Source: CAYQVO01 sp964421085 | GTDB lineage: Bacteria > Bdellovibrionota_C > UBA2361 > CAYQVO01 | Reading direction: 5' to 3' | Assembly (NCBI GenBank): GCA_964421085.1 | Contig: CAYQVO010000001.1 | Coordinates: 169,028-233,027, forward strand | DNA length: 64,000 nt | Shown: positions 8,948-17,493 of the stretch, piece after piece | How positions within the stretch are numbered: position 1 is the stretch's first letter | Layout: the number at the start of each line of letters is the position of its first letter | Notes under the pieces: model-generated | The model's input: only the letters and a program-made list of their open reading frames with translations | Database searches by the model: none | What the model was told of the DNA's origin: nothing | Position numbers and translations under genes: made by a program

Positions 8948-9611
8948 AGCCGTGCATGAGAATTCTTCCGCCCTTCACCTCAATTACCCCGCTCTCTGAA
9001 AGACTGCCAAGAATCCGGCTCACAACTTCCCTCGATGTTCCGACCATGGCAGCAAGTTCCCTGTGAGTAATCCGGTCTTCAATCACCCTGACGTCGCCCC
9101 CCTCCTCCGCTCCGGAGAGTTTAACCAGGGTTTTTATCAGCCGCGACTGAACGTCAAGCAGCGCAAAGTCCGCAAGCTTTGCGGAAGTGGCATAAAGACG
9201 CTCCGCCATGGCCTTGATCATATGGAGAAGCAGTCCCTGATGGTGCTTTATATGATTGAAAAAATCGTCGCGCGTGAGCGCAAGAATAACACTGTCGGCA
9301 ACAGCTGTTACGTCAGCCGACCGTTTCGAGCCGGTCAGCAGAGACAATTCGCCGAAGAAATCCCCCTCATTCAGAAGCGCTATTGAAAGTTCTTTTCCTT
9401 CACTGCTTGAGACTTCAACACGCAGTTTTCCCGACACAAGGAAAAAAAGAGTGCTGCTTTCTTCCGACGATCTGATAACATACGAACCTCTTTCCACGGT
9501 TCTTTCGATCAAACTCTTCGAAAGAGCCTCAAATTCCGGCTGAGAAAGTCCCTGAAAAGCTGGAACCCTTTTCCTCAGTGACTCCAACGATGTCTTTGTG
9601 CTCACGGCCAT
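8904..9611 (-). CDS. Crp/Fnr family transcriptional regulator
   Basis: The protein has 235 residues. A cyclic-nucleotide-binding-type beta-roll covers about 15-130 (LFFLVSGKLRVEV, GDFFGELSLLTGSKRSADVT), then a long dimerisation helix, and a winged helix-turn-helix at the C-terminus (THRELAAMVGTSREVVSRIL, the recognition helix with the R-E-x-V-S-R signature). There is no Cys cluster for an Fe-S centre, so it is not a classical oxygen-sensing FNR. The E/R pair of the effector loop suggests a small-molecule ligand, but this is not certain. It is divergent from cysE with about 100 bp between the starts. Confidence 0.92.
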   Translation of the reverse strand: MAVSTKTSLESLRKRVPAFQGLSQPEFEALSKSLIERTVERGSYVIRSSEESSTLFFLVSGKLRVEVSSSEGKELSIALLNEGDFFGELSLLTGSKRSADVTAVADSVILALTRDDFFNHIKHHQGLLLHMIKAMAERLYATSAKLADFALLDVQSRLIKTLVKLSGAEEGGDVRVIEDRITHRELAAMVGTSREVVSRILGSLSESGVIEVKGGRILMHGFKADGKTGCAGVHT

Positions 9612-9673
9612 CTTTTAATGCGTTTTGAAAGCGGGCGCAATGCCCGAAAAGAGACTGCTCCTTGCCTTCACGG

Positions 9674-9696
9674 GGGTTCGTTCTAGAATAGAACCC
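9674..9696. promoter_or_regulatory. Inverted repeat in the cysE leader (operator-like)
   Basis: The arms GGGTTC (9674-9679) and GAACCC (9691-9696) flank a centre containing TTCTAGAA, itself palindromic. The site lies about 18 bp before the cysE start and just upstream of its ribosome site GGAG. It could be a binding site for a dimeric regulator, for example the divergently encoded Crp-family protein, or an RNA hairpin that masks the ribosome site. The half-sites do not match the classical TGTGA-type CRP site. Confidence 0.4.
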
Positions 9697-9714
9697 TTAA
9701 AACTGGAGGCGTTT

Positions 9715-10515
9715 ATGAACACCAGTCTCGGAATATGGGACATTCTCTACGACGAAGTTGCGGAGATGGCGGAGCAGGAAGTCATGCTCGCAAGTTATCT
9801 CTACGCCACTATTCTCAATCATAAATCGCTCGAGGATGCTCTGTCGTATCTTCTCGCAAGCAAACTTTCCTCCGCATTCTTCTCGTGCATGTCGATGCGC
9901 GAAGTTGTCGATCAGGCCCTTTCGTCTTCCGAAGAAATAATGGAAGCCGTGAGGAGAGATCTGCAGGCGGTTGTGGAACGGGATCCCGCGGCCCGCGGTT
10001 ACGCCGGACCATTCCTCAACTACAAGGGGTTTCATGGCCTTGAAGCATACCGTGTGTCTCACTGGCTCTGGAACGAGGGCCGTCAGCCTCTTGCGTTCTT
10101 CATGCAGAACAAGATCTCCGAAACCTTCGGCATGGACATCCACCCGGCGGCAAAAATCGGGAAAGGAATCCTCATCGATCACGGCACAAGCGTGGTAATA
10201 GGCGAAACAGCGGTGGTCGGCGACGATGTCTCAATGCTTCACGAAGTCACGCTTGGCGGAACAGGCAAAGAAAGCGGCGATCGTCACCCGAAGATTGGAA
10301 ATGGAGTGATGATTGGAGCCGGCGCGAAGATTCTCGGGAACGTGAAGATCGGCGCGTGCTCGAAGGTCGGCGCAGGAAGCGTAGTGCTTGCGGAAGTCCC
10401 TCCTCACACCACAGTGGCAGGTGTCCCTGCGAAAGTCGTAGGAAGGCCAAAGAGCGCGGAGCCGGCAATGACAATGGATCAGGAGCTTGAAGGAGCAGCC
10501 GGTGAGGGCTCATGA
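9715..10515 (+). CDS. cysE: Serine O-acetyltransferase
   Basis: The protein has 266 residues. I start it at the ATG at 9715, preceded by CTGGAGGCG, rather than 30 codons upstream, because the family begins with the helical region (LWDxIxxE-type, here GIWDILYDEVAEMAEQE). The helical N-domain is followed by the left-handed beta-helix of hexapeptide repeats with the catalytic region GKGILIDHGTSVVIGETAVV, HEVTLGGTGKESGDRHPKIG and the C-terminal VPPHTTVAGVPAKVVG. The enzyme makes O-acetylserine from serine and acetyl-CoA, the first step of cysteine biosynthesis. No cysK is seen nearby. Confidence 0.95.
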   Translation: MNTSLGIWDILYDEVAEMAEQEVMLASYLYATILNHKSLEDALSYLLASKLSSAFFSCMSMREVVDQALSSSEEIMEAVRRDLQAVVERDPAARGYAGPFLNYKGFHGLEAYRVSHWLWNEGRQPLAFFMQNKISETFGMDIHPAAKIGKGILIDHGTSVVIGETAVVGDDVSMLHEVTLGGTGKESGDRHPKIGNGVMIGAGAKILGNVKIGACSKVGAGSVVLAEVPPHTTVAGVPAKVVGRPKSAEPAMTMDQELEGAAGEGS

Positions 10516-10654
10516 CGGGGGAATCATCGGAATTTTTCGTATTTTTCCCGCCCTGGTTTTTTATTGCGCCGACTGAAGTAATCAATGGTTCCCGGAGTGC
10601 CGAAACAGCTCTTAATCATCCCGCTGAGAGCGGCAGATCAATAAGGAGGTTAGA

Positions 10655-10825
10655 ATGACGATTGACAGTGTAGATCGAAATGGAAGAAGCGCTCCCCCGC
10701 CAAGACCGCCTGAGCAGGTGAAAAGACCGGAACCGGAGAAACAGCCCGAAGAGCCTGACAGAACCGAGCAGAGAAGAGCCGCTGAAGCCGCGGCTGAACA
10801 GAGAAAACTGAACAAGGTTGCCTGA
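10655..10825 (+). CDS. Small Pro/Glu/Arg-rich protein (56 aa)
   Basis: A 56-residue frame starts at the ATG at 10655 with a near-perfect Shine-Dalgarno AAGGAGGT six bases upstream (10643-10650), much stronger than those of most neighbours. The product (MTIDSVDRNGRSAPPPRP, then alternating E/P/K and an A/E/R-rich helix) is fully hydrophilic and probably disordered, with a helical C-terminus. I know no named family. It stands alone between cysE and the malic enzyme and is followed by a terminator-like hairpin, which supports an independent small transcript. Confidence 0.6.
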   Translation: MTIDSVDRNGRSAPPPRPPEQVKRPEPEKQPEEPDRTEQRRAAEAAAEQRKLNKVA

Positions 10826-10845
10826 CAGCAGTCCTGCGGCAGTTT

Positions 10846-10870
10846 CGTCATGGACATCCTGACGCTTTTT
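10846..10870 (+). terminator. Candidate rho-independent terminator after the 56-aa gene
   Basis: CGTCA (10846-10850) pairs with TGACG (10860-10864) and, past one bulged T, GGA pairs with TCC. The hairpin is followed by CTTTTT. It lies 21 bp after the stop of the small gene and upstream of the malic enzyme gene. The stem is short, so strength is uncertain. Confidence 0.45.
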
Positions 10871-10913
10871 CGTGTAAAAAAATAGTTCTATCTATTTTTC
10901 AGGAAGTCCCGCC

Positions 10914-12320
10914 ATGTCTACTGCGCCGGAAGCACTCCGAACCCGTCCCTCCGCGGGATATTCGGTCACACTCAGGTTGAAAATCCGCAATATTCCGGGG
11001 TATCTCGCGAAAATCATAGCGCGGGTCGCGGAGAAAGGAGCGTCCTTCGGCGAGATGCATCTGCTCGAAAGCAACTATCACTACAAGTTCCGGGAAATCT
11101 CGTTCGACTGCATGAATGAAGAGCATGCAAAGGACCTCGTTGAATCGATAAAGAGCATTGAAGGCGTGGAACTCCTTTCCTGGTTCGACGATACGTTCGC
11201 CGCACATGAAGGCGGAAAGCTCCTGGTTGTTCCCAAAGACCGGCTTTTGACCATGGATCAGCTCGCAAGAGCTTATACCCCGGGTGTTGCGCGCGTCTGC
11301 GTCGATATTGCCGGAAACCCGGAGAATATCTACAAGTACACGATAAAAGGCCATACAATAGCAGTCGTTACTGATGGTTCGGCTGTGCTGGGGCTTGGAA
11401 ATATCGGCGGCCCGGCGGGGCTCCCGGTGATGGAGGGCAAAGCCGTACTGTTCAAGCGTTTCGGCAATGTGGACGCTTTTCCAGTCTGCCTTGCGACTCA
11501 GGACACGGAAGAGATTATCAGGGCCGTAAAAAACATCGCTCCTGTTTTTGGCGGAATAAATCTCGAGGACATCTCCGCCCCGCGGTGCTTCGAAATAGAA
11601 GAGCGGCTGATTGAGGAGCTCGACATTCCGGTTTTCCACGACGACCAGCACGGAACCGCCGTAGTCGTTCTTGCAGGACTTCATAACGCGCTGAAAATCA
11701 CAGGCAAAAAACTCTCGGACATAAAGATTGTCGTAAACGGTTTCGGCGCGGGCGGAGTCGCATGCACCAGAATGCTTCTCGATGCGGGCGCGAAGAATGT
11801 GACTGCATGCGATACAAATGGAATCATCTGCAAAGGACGGCCAAAAGGCATGAATTTCATGAAGGAGAAGATGCTCGATCGCATCAATCCCGGAAACGAG
11901 AAAGGAACTCTGGCAGACGCCATGAAAGGCGCCGACATGTTTCTCGGCGTCTCCGTGCCGGAGGTCATATCCAGGGACATGGTTAAAAGCATGGCAAAGG
12001 ACCCTGTGGTATTCACTCTTGCCAATCCGGTCCCGGAAATCCTTCCCGACCATATCCGGGACATCGCGCGTGTCATTGCGACAGGGCGATCAGATTACCC
12101 GAACCAGATAAATAACGTTCTCTGCTTTCCGGGGATTTTCAAGGGCGCTCTCGAGTGCCGTGCCCGGAAGATAACACAGGAAATGAAGGTCGCGGCCGCG
12201 ATGGCCATTGCGGACACGATACCGGATAATCTTCTGCGGGAGGACTACATCATCCCCGGAGTTTTTGATTTCGATATCGGATCCATTGTAGCTGAAAGAG
12301 TCAAAGCCGCGTGCGTTTAG
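10914..12320 (+). CDS. NAD(P)-dependent malic enzyme with N-terminal ACT domain
   Basis: The protein has 468 residues. Residues about 18-100 form an ACT-like regulatory fold (VTLRLKIRNIPGYLAKIIARVAEKGAS). The malic enzyme core follows: LARAYTPGVARVC, VTDGSAVLGLGNIGG, MEGKAVLFKRFG with the catalytic lysine, NLEDISAPRCFEIE, FHDDQHGTAVVVLAGL metal-binding Asp pair, and a Rossmann motif VNGFGAGGVA. It decarboxylates malate to pyruvate with reduction of NAD(P)+. The ACT domain suggests allosteric control by a small molecule, possibly an amino acid. It converges on the helicase gene with only 22 bp between the stops. Confidence 0.93.
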   Translation: MSTAPEALRTRPSAGYSVTLRLKIRNIPGYLAKIIARVAEKGASFGEMHLLESNYHYKFREISFDCMNEEHAKDLVESIKSIEGVELLSWFDDTFAAHEGGKLLVVPKDRLLTMDQLARAYTPGVARVCVDIAGNPENIYKYTIKGHTIAVVTDGSAVLGLGNIGGPAGLPVMEGKAVLFKRFGNVDAFPVCLATQDTEEIIRAVKNIAPVFGGINLEDISAPRCFEIEERLIEELDIPVFHDDQHGTAVVVLAGLHNALKITGKKLSDIKIVVNGFGAGGVACTRMLLDAGAKNVTACDTNGIICKGRPKGMNFMKEKMLDRINPGNEKGTLADAMKGADMFLGVSVPEVISRDMVKSMAKDPVVFTLANPVPEILPDHIRDIARVIATGRSDYPNQINNVLCFPGIFKGALECRARKITQEMKVAAAMAIADTIPDNLLREDYIIPGVFDFDIGSIVAERVKAACV

Positions 12321-12342
12321 GAGGGAAATGAACAATTGCCCG

Positions 12343-15063
12343 TTATTTCTTCAACGCGCTCAGCAATTCCTCCCTTGCAGGATAAAGCGACGCATCCGCT
12401 GAAATCGCCCCGGCAAGGAGCCGCTCCTGATTCTTCTCCTTGCGGCGCAGGTTGAATCCGATAAGCTCGTCCACCTTCGACGCATTGAGCACCACGATAT
12501 TAACCGTCCCCTCCTGCCCTATTCTGTGAACACGGTCGATTGACTGAAGCCAGTGTTCGGCATTCCATGTGCGATCGATATAGACAGCTGTCTGAGCAGC
12601 CGTAAGGGTGATTCCAACTCCGCCTGCTGCAGGAATCGCAACGAGGATCTGGAGACTTCTGTCGCCTGTATCCTGAAACTTCGAAATGATCTCAGCTCTA
12701 TCCTTCACCGGCACATCTCCGCTGAAAGGCGCAGTTCCAAGATGCGCATAACGGGCCGCAAGTTCTTCGACGTTCTTCCGGTAATTAGTCCATACGACTA
12801 TCTTCTCCCCTCTTTCTTCCACGATTTCCCGGACGATCTCGTCCAGTTCGACGAATTTGGCAGGGTCCCCTTTCCACTCCGGGTCGACAAGTCTCGGATT
12901 GGACGCTATCTGAACAGCGCGCAGATACTCTTCGAGTATGCTCTCTATGGATTTGAAAAACGAATCTCCCTCCACGGATGTAACCCGAAGGAGGAGCTCA
13001 TCGCACACCTCTTCGTAACGTTTTTTCTGCTCGCCGCTCAACTCGATGTCACGGTAGCTGAATATTTTCGGAGGTAGGGAGACTACATCTTCCTTTTTTC
13101 TTCGAAGCAGCACCTCCTGCACGCGGAGAATTGTCTCCTCCACCGCGTCGGGGAAAAATCGCCTGACGGCAAAATCACTCCATTTATTGCCGAGTTCGGC
13201 GACACTCTGAAGCCAGTCGTAGAATTTCATGCCGAACCGCTCCCCTCCGTCCGCTATCCGCATCTGAGCCCAGATATCCGAGATATCCTTCGGTACCGGC
13301 GTCCCGCTCAAGAGCACCCGCCGGCTGCAGAGCGCGGCGACAGAGTTAAGCGCCTTGAATGTTATCGAGCGGGGATTCTTGACTCTCTGTGATTCATCTA
13401 CGCAGAGAAACACCTTGCGCTTCCTGCAGACAGACTGGAGCTTCGGGAAGACGCTCTCGAGACGGAGAGTCTCATAGTTCAGGACAAGGCCGTCGAGCCC
13501 GGCGCTTCCCGTCTCGATGCCGGTAAGGAAAGCATCGCGGTCGCGCTTAGATGACGGAAGATGATGGAGGCGGATGTCTCTCGTCCATTGCCCGGCCTCG
13601 CGCGTCCAGTTCCTTACGAGTGAATTCGGACACGCCACAAGAAGAAAGCCGCATTCGCCCCGCCTTTTCAGTTCACCAAAGGCAGCGAGCACAGAGAGAG
13701 TTTTCCCAAGTCCCATATCATCGCCAAGAACCCCCGATGGTCTTTCGATGATCCACTTAACGGCGACCCGCTGATGCGGATAAAGCCTCCCTTCGAGATC
13801 GCTGTCGGAGAGAATACCGGTTACATTCCGCATCCTGTGGAATTCTTCGCGTTCTTCGAGAAGAACCGCTCTTTTTTTCAGATCCCCAAGCAGCTCCTGA
13901 AACGAGCGGGATTCGAGCGGCTTCTTCCCTCGTGCTTCAAACGCAGCCTTTAGAAGCTCATAAACAGTGAGAAGATGCGAATCACGAATGCAGACAAGAG
14001 CGTCTCCCTCATCCGCAACGCTCCTGAGACAGGTCCCCTTATTGAGGATCTCCTTTTCTTTCTCCACGACTTCGTCTTCGAACACGCCAGGAGCAAGATA
14101 TACGGCTCCATTCCCGTTTTTCCACCGGACAAAGGCAGTCTCCGGTTTCAGCATGAAAAGCTCGCTGTCGTCCGGAGCTTCATCGTTCACCAGAATTTTT
14201 GCGGAAAGACGCTTCCGGCACCCCTGCAGTTTCTCTTCGACATCTTTCGCCTGCCAGATGCGAAGTCCGCTCTGAGCCGCCCTGTGAAGGACTTCGAGAA
14301 GATGCTCTTCGCTCATGCACATCGCCCGCGCTTTCTTTTCCGAAAACTGCCTGAGGGCGGGAAAGCACACAGAAAGGTGTTCAGTACTCCACCCGGAAAG
14401 CCGGAATGAGCCATCATGGGTCTCCACATAGGGAACCAGCATGCACTCTTTCAGCTCTTCCGCGTTCGCCCTGTATTTCGAAGCGGCAATCTGCGCCCGA
14501 AGCGCTCCGGTTTCAGAGAGCCTTTTTCCAAGCGACTCCTCGATTCCAAAACTGAGTTTCTTGTCTCTCAGACGCCTTACGAAAGTACCAAGAAGGTGGG
14601 CCGGGAAAATAAAGGCTCTTTCCTTCCGGGCGTACTGCACGCCCGGCGTTTCCTTAAGGAGCTTTTTAGCCCGCGAACGGAACTTCGGGGACGCAAGGAC
14701 CGCATGCCCGCCGGGCGAAAAGCGGAAAATAAGGTCCAGGTCGAGCTTGCCGAGATGCTCCTCTGAGACAGAAAAAGGATTCCCGGCAAGCGCGGCCCGG
14801 GCCTCCCCGATTCCCGATTCGCACTTCTCGTAGGCCGTATCAAAGTCGTCCCTTGTGAATTCATAGGAAATTACGGCCGGGTCGAAAAGTCTCGAGCGTA
14901 GAAGAATCGGCGCAAGGGCAATTGGAATCCTCCATTCTTTCGCCTCCTTATCGTACTTTGCGTTCCGGACTTTTCTGACTGCATCGAAGCGCTCCCTGCT
15001 CCAGGGAAAGCGCACCCGCAGTTCATCGCCGCAAAGCCTGATTTTTCCGCCCTTAGCCGTCAT
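12343..15063 (-). CDS. SNF2-family helicase with HARP-like N-terminus
   Basis: The protein has 906 residues. The N-terminal 45 residues (LRVRFPWSRERFDAVRKV and NAKYDKEAKEWRIP) resemble the HARP/SMARCAL1 domain that binds forked DNA. Around 430-900 lies the SNF2 ATPase: motif I DDMGLGKTLSVLAAF, motif II with DESQ instead of DEAH (FLCVDESQRVKN), LLSGTPVPKDISDIW, and helicase-C motifs VWTNYRKNVEELAARY, ILVAIPAAGGVGITLTA and VHRIGQEGTV. It is probably an ATP-driven annealing helicase or DNA translocase in repair. It is long for a bacterial member because of about 380 residues of poorly conserved sequence between the two parts. Confidence 0.88.
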   Translation of the reverse strand: MTAKGGKIRLCGDELRVRFPWSRERFDAVRKVRNAKYDKEAKEWRIPIALAPILLRSRLFDPAVISYEFTRDDFDTAYEKCESGIGEARAALAGNPFSVSEEHLGKLDLDLIFRFSPGGHAVLASPKFRSRAKKLLKETPGVQYARKERAFIFPAHLLGTFVRRLRDKKLSFGIEESLGKRLSETGALRAQIAASKYRANAEELKECMLVPYVETHDGSFRLSGWSTEHLSVCFPALRQFSEKKARAMCMSEEHLLEVLHRAAQSGLRIWQAKDVEEKLQGCRKRLSAKILVNDEAPDDSELFMLKPETAFVRWKNGNGAVYLAPGVFEDEVVEKEKEILNKGTCLRSVADEGDALVCIRDSHLLTVYELLKAAFEARGKKPLESRSFQELLGDLKKRAVLLEEREEFHRMRNVTGILSDSDLEGRLYPHQRVAVKWIIERPSGVLGDDMGLGKTLSVLAAFGELKRRGECGFLLVACPNSLVRNWTREAGQWTRDIRLHHLPSSKRDRDAFLTGIETGSAGLDGLVLNYETLRLESVFPKLQSVCRKRKVFLCVDESQRVKNPRSITFKALNSVAALCSRRVLLSGTPVPKDISDIWAQMRIADGGERFGMKFYDWLQSVAELGNKWSDFAVRRFFPDAVEETILRVQEVLLRRKKEDVVSLPPKIFSYRDIELSGEQKKRYEEVCDELLLRVTSVEGDSFFKSIESILEEYLRAVQIASNPRLVDPEWKGDPAKFVELDEIVREIVEERGEKIVVWTNYRKNVEELAARYAHLGTAPFSGDVPVKDRAEIISKFQDTGDRSLQILVAIPAAGGVGITLTAAQTAVYIDRTWNAEHWLQSIDRVHRIGQEGTVNIVVLNASKVDELIGFNLRRKEKNQERLLAGAISADASLYPAREELLSALKK

Positions 15064-15177
15064 TTGTTTCTTTTATACCTGACCGCGCTCTCTATAGAAA
15101 CGCCCCGTTTCCTAAAGACCCTGTCCGGGAATGCCGAGTATTCCTGCGGATTTTTCTCACGAGGAGCGCGGAAAACC

Positions 15178-15405
15178 ATGGGCGACAAAGTCATCGATGC
15201 AGCAAGAGCCGGAATGATGGACGCAGTGAGGAGAGTCAATATCGCCGCAGAGAATATATCGAGGGCTTTTGCCCCTGAGGGAAGCGGGGATCCGACAGGC
15301 GATATAGTCGACATGAAAATTGCGTTGCACTCCTATAATGCAGACGCAAAGGTCATCAGCACGCTGCAGGATCTGGACAAAACAGTGCTGGATCTTCTCG
15401 CCTGA
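15178..15405 (+). CDS. Small flagellar-rod-like protein (75 aa)
   Basis: The start ATG at 15178 has GAGGAG about ten bases upstream. The segment VRRVNIAAENISRAF resembles the N-terminal rod motif of flagellar axial proteins (the x-N-I-A-N pattern). The end, SYNADAKVISTLQDLDKTVLDLL, resembles the C-terminal helix of FlgB/FlgC rod proteins (SYEANVxAI-type). At 75 residues it holds little more than these two helices. No flagellar operon is in the window, so it is an orphan. It may be a stand-alone short relative of rod proteins with a different job. Confidence 0.6.
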   Translation: MGDKVIDAARAGMMDAVRRVNIAAENISRAFAPEGSGDPTGDIVDMKIALHSYNADAKVISTLQDLDKTVLDLLA

Positions 15406-15510
15406 TCGCCTGCCGGATACGCCGGACGCCGAAACCGGCATCATCCCCTTTCCCCGGCGGTGCAGTCGTCATATTGTATTCGCAGAAACCTGTGCGGAGT
15501 TTCCGCAGCC

Positions 15511-16221
15511 ATGAATATAAACACATCCATGTACACCATAGTCCTCGTGCAGCCCGAGGACAACGCAAACATCGGCGCAGTCGCCCGCGCCATGAAGAAC
15601 ATGGGCTTCTCATCGCTAACACTGGTCAGCCCTCCGCGTTTTGACATCGAAAGAGCCCGCGTTACAGCATGCCGCGCGGTTGATGTGCTCGAAAACTGCC
15701 GGATAGCGCCCGATCTCGAAGATGCTCTGAAGGACATGGAGGATGCGGCAGGCTTCTCCGCGCGCCGGGGCAAAAACCGGCCCGTGCGTCTCATCACCGA
15801 ATGGCTTGAGGATGCGAAAACATCGAATAGAAAAACGGCTCTTGTTTTCGGCCCTGAGGAAACCGGTCTTCACGAAGCTCATTCAAAACACTGCCGGTGG
15901 CTTGTCAGGATTCCGACCAGTCCCGGGTGCAGTTCTCTCAATCTCGCACAGAGCGTTCTGATTGTTCTTTATGAGCTGTCGAAACTTCACCCTGCGTTTC
16001 AGAAAGAGCGCGAAGAAATTGAACCCGTTCCCTGGAGCGAGTATGAGCACCTCGACAAACTCGTTCACTCAGTCCTTGAGCAGAGCGAATTCTACAATGA
16101 AGGAACGCCCCCTCACCTTCCTGACGTTGTTTCGAATCTTTTCAGACGCATTCTTCCCAACGCCCGGGAGATGAAGATACTTCAGGGCATTTTCGGGCGG
16201 TTGATGAAGACCAGGGGGTAA
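15511..16221 (+). CDS. trmJ: tRNA 2'-O-methyltransferase, TrmJ type (SPOUT superfamily)
   Basis: The protein has 236 residues from the ATG at 15511; earlier in-frame codons lack family similarity. The three SPOUT knot motifs are present: LVQPEDNANIGAVARAMKNMG at the N-terminus, LVFGPEETGL in the middle and IPTSPGCSSLNLAQSV, which bind S-adenosylmethionine in the trefoil knot. TrmJ methylates the ribose of nucleotide 32 in certain tRNAs. Length and motif spacing agree with TrmJ rather than TrmL or TrmH. The substrate position is an inference from family membership. Confidence 0.85.
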   Translation: MNINTSMYTIVLVQPEDNANIGAVARAMKNMGFSSLTLVSPPRFDIERARVTACRAVDVLENCRIAPDLEDALKDMEDAAGFSARRGKNRPVRLITEWLEDAKTSNRKTALVFGPEETGLHEAHSKHCRWLVRIPTSPGCSSLNLAQSVLIVLYELSKLHPAFQKEREEIEPVPWSEYEHLDKLVHSVLEQSEFYNEGTPPHLPDVVSNLFRRILPNAREMKILQGIFGRLMKTRG

Positions 16222-16347
16222 ATAACCCTGTTCCCCCGCACTTCCCCGCAGATGCTGTGTGAAAAGGGTACCATTCTGGAGGATCATAGTCCAGTCCGGA
16301 ACCCTTCCGCGACTGGAGTAAAAGTCGCTGAATGATATGATTGCAGG

Positions 16348-17439
16348 ATGAGTTGTATGAACTTCGACTATAGAAAACTGGATCGTGCTTCGAAAAATCG
16401 TCCTTCGGACGGCTCCTTCCTCGATGAAGCCGTTTTTCAAAGCGTCCGAATTGCAGGACACCTGAATTTCGGAAACTGCACGGTCCTTGACGCGATGATC
16501 GAGAAAGATTCCCCCGCGGATGTCGTCAACCTCGTCAAAGGGTGCGAAGTTCTGTACAGACACATCGTATCTAAAAATCCCGATATCGTCTTCTTTCCTC
16601 TTCGAGGTGCAGCGCCGTTACAATGGATACTGGAAGTCATCGGATACGAGGAAGCAGGCAAGTCCTTTCCCTGCGCGATGCTTCCTGTCGGCACTTTTTT
16701 GAGTCAGGACGGAAAAGGTGAACTTCATGGAATCAGACACGAAGAAAAGGAACAGATCATCTGTCAAATCGCCCTTTCCACCTGCAGACTTGGAAGAGTG
16801 AGCCGCGCGATGATAATTGATGAAGTTCAAAGCGGCTCGACATGCAGTCAAACCGCGCGACTGCTTGCCCGCTATCTTCAGAAATTTCACAGGGGACAGC
16901 AGCCTCTCTCGGTTCACATTATCGGTGCGCGTGATACTCTAACGAGCGGAATTGCGAATCCCCGCGATGGCCGGGGCAACGACCGCGCGCAGACACCGAA
17001 ACGAAGCCTCGTCAGGAGTTACGTGCAGATATTCAGCGGTCAGATCGAAGGCGTTACTCTGGAGGAAGTTCGCATGCCCCTTTTTTTTGTCGATCGGGAG
17101 CGATTCCTCGATGTGATGTTTATCGCAAATGGGCATAAGCCGGGGGAAGCAATCGACAAGATATACCTGGTCCCGAACGAAGAGGCGCGGCGCCTCTTCC
17201 TTGCGCTTACGTACGCCGTTCGACACCCCTCTATCCTCCAGGCTGTACTGGAGGAAAAGGGAATACCTGCAGGTGGCGCCGTTGCGCACGGCTCGGGGCA
17301 TATATACGATTTCCTCTCTGAAATCCTGGGGAAGGGGCGCTGTTTCACCTCCTCCGACGGAGACGCTCTGGAGACATGCAGGACGCAGACTTCAACCTGG
17401 CTTGGAGGTCTGTACGAAGAAGCGGTCAGAGCCGGATGA
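16348..17439 (+). CDS. Phosphoribosyltransferase-like orphan protein
   Basis: The protein has 363 residues with no signal peptide. Around 75-170 the pattern looks like a type I phosphoribosyltransferase core: a strand and turn IVFFPLRGAAPLQWIL (pyrophosphate-loop position) and, about 80 residues later, AMIIDEVQSGSTCSQTARLL, which matches the PRPP-binding loop (hydrophobic strand, acidic pair, small residues, T) except that the canonical D-D/E-D pair reads D-E. The C-terminal half (about 220-363) is unfamiliar. No purine or pyrimidine gene adjoins it. It could be a nucleotide-binding PRTase relative of the kind found in accessory systems. The catalytic activity is unproven. Confidence 0.55.
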   Translation: MSCMNFDYRKLDRASKNRPSDGSFLDEAVFQSVRIAGHLNFGNCTVLDAMIEKDSPADVVNLVKGCEVLYRHIVSKNPDIVFFPLRGAAPLQWILEVIGYEEAGKSFPCAMLPVGTFLSQDGKGELHGIRHEEKEQIICQIALSTCRLGRVSRAMIIDEVQSGSTCSQTARLLARYLQKFHRGQQPLSVHIIGARDTLTSGIANPRDGRGNDRAQTPKRSLVRSYVQIFSGQIEGVTLEEVRMPLFFVDRERFLDVMFIANGHKPGEAIDKIYLVPNEEARRLFLALTYAVRHPSILQAVLEEKGIPAGGAVAHGSGHIYDFLSEILGKGRCFTSSDGDALETCRTQTSTWLGGLYEEAVRAG

Positions 17440-17493
17440 GTATTGTGATATAGAATGGGATTAAGCGCCTGGGAACCGCCGTCCTCCCCGCCC

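Noticed and set aside
10899..12053. 384-codon frame on the minus strand
   Set aside because: Antisense to the malic enzyme gene.
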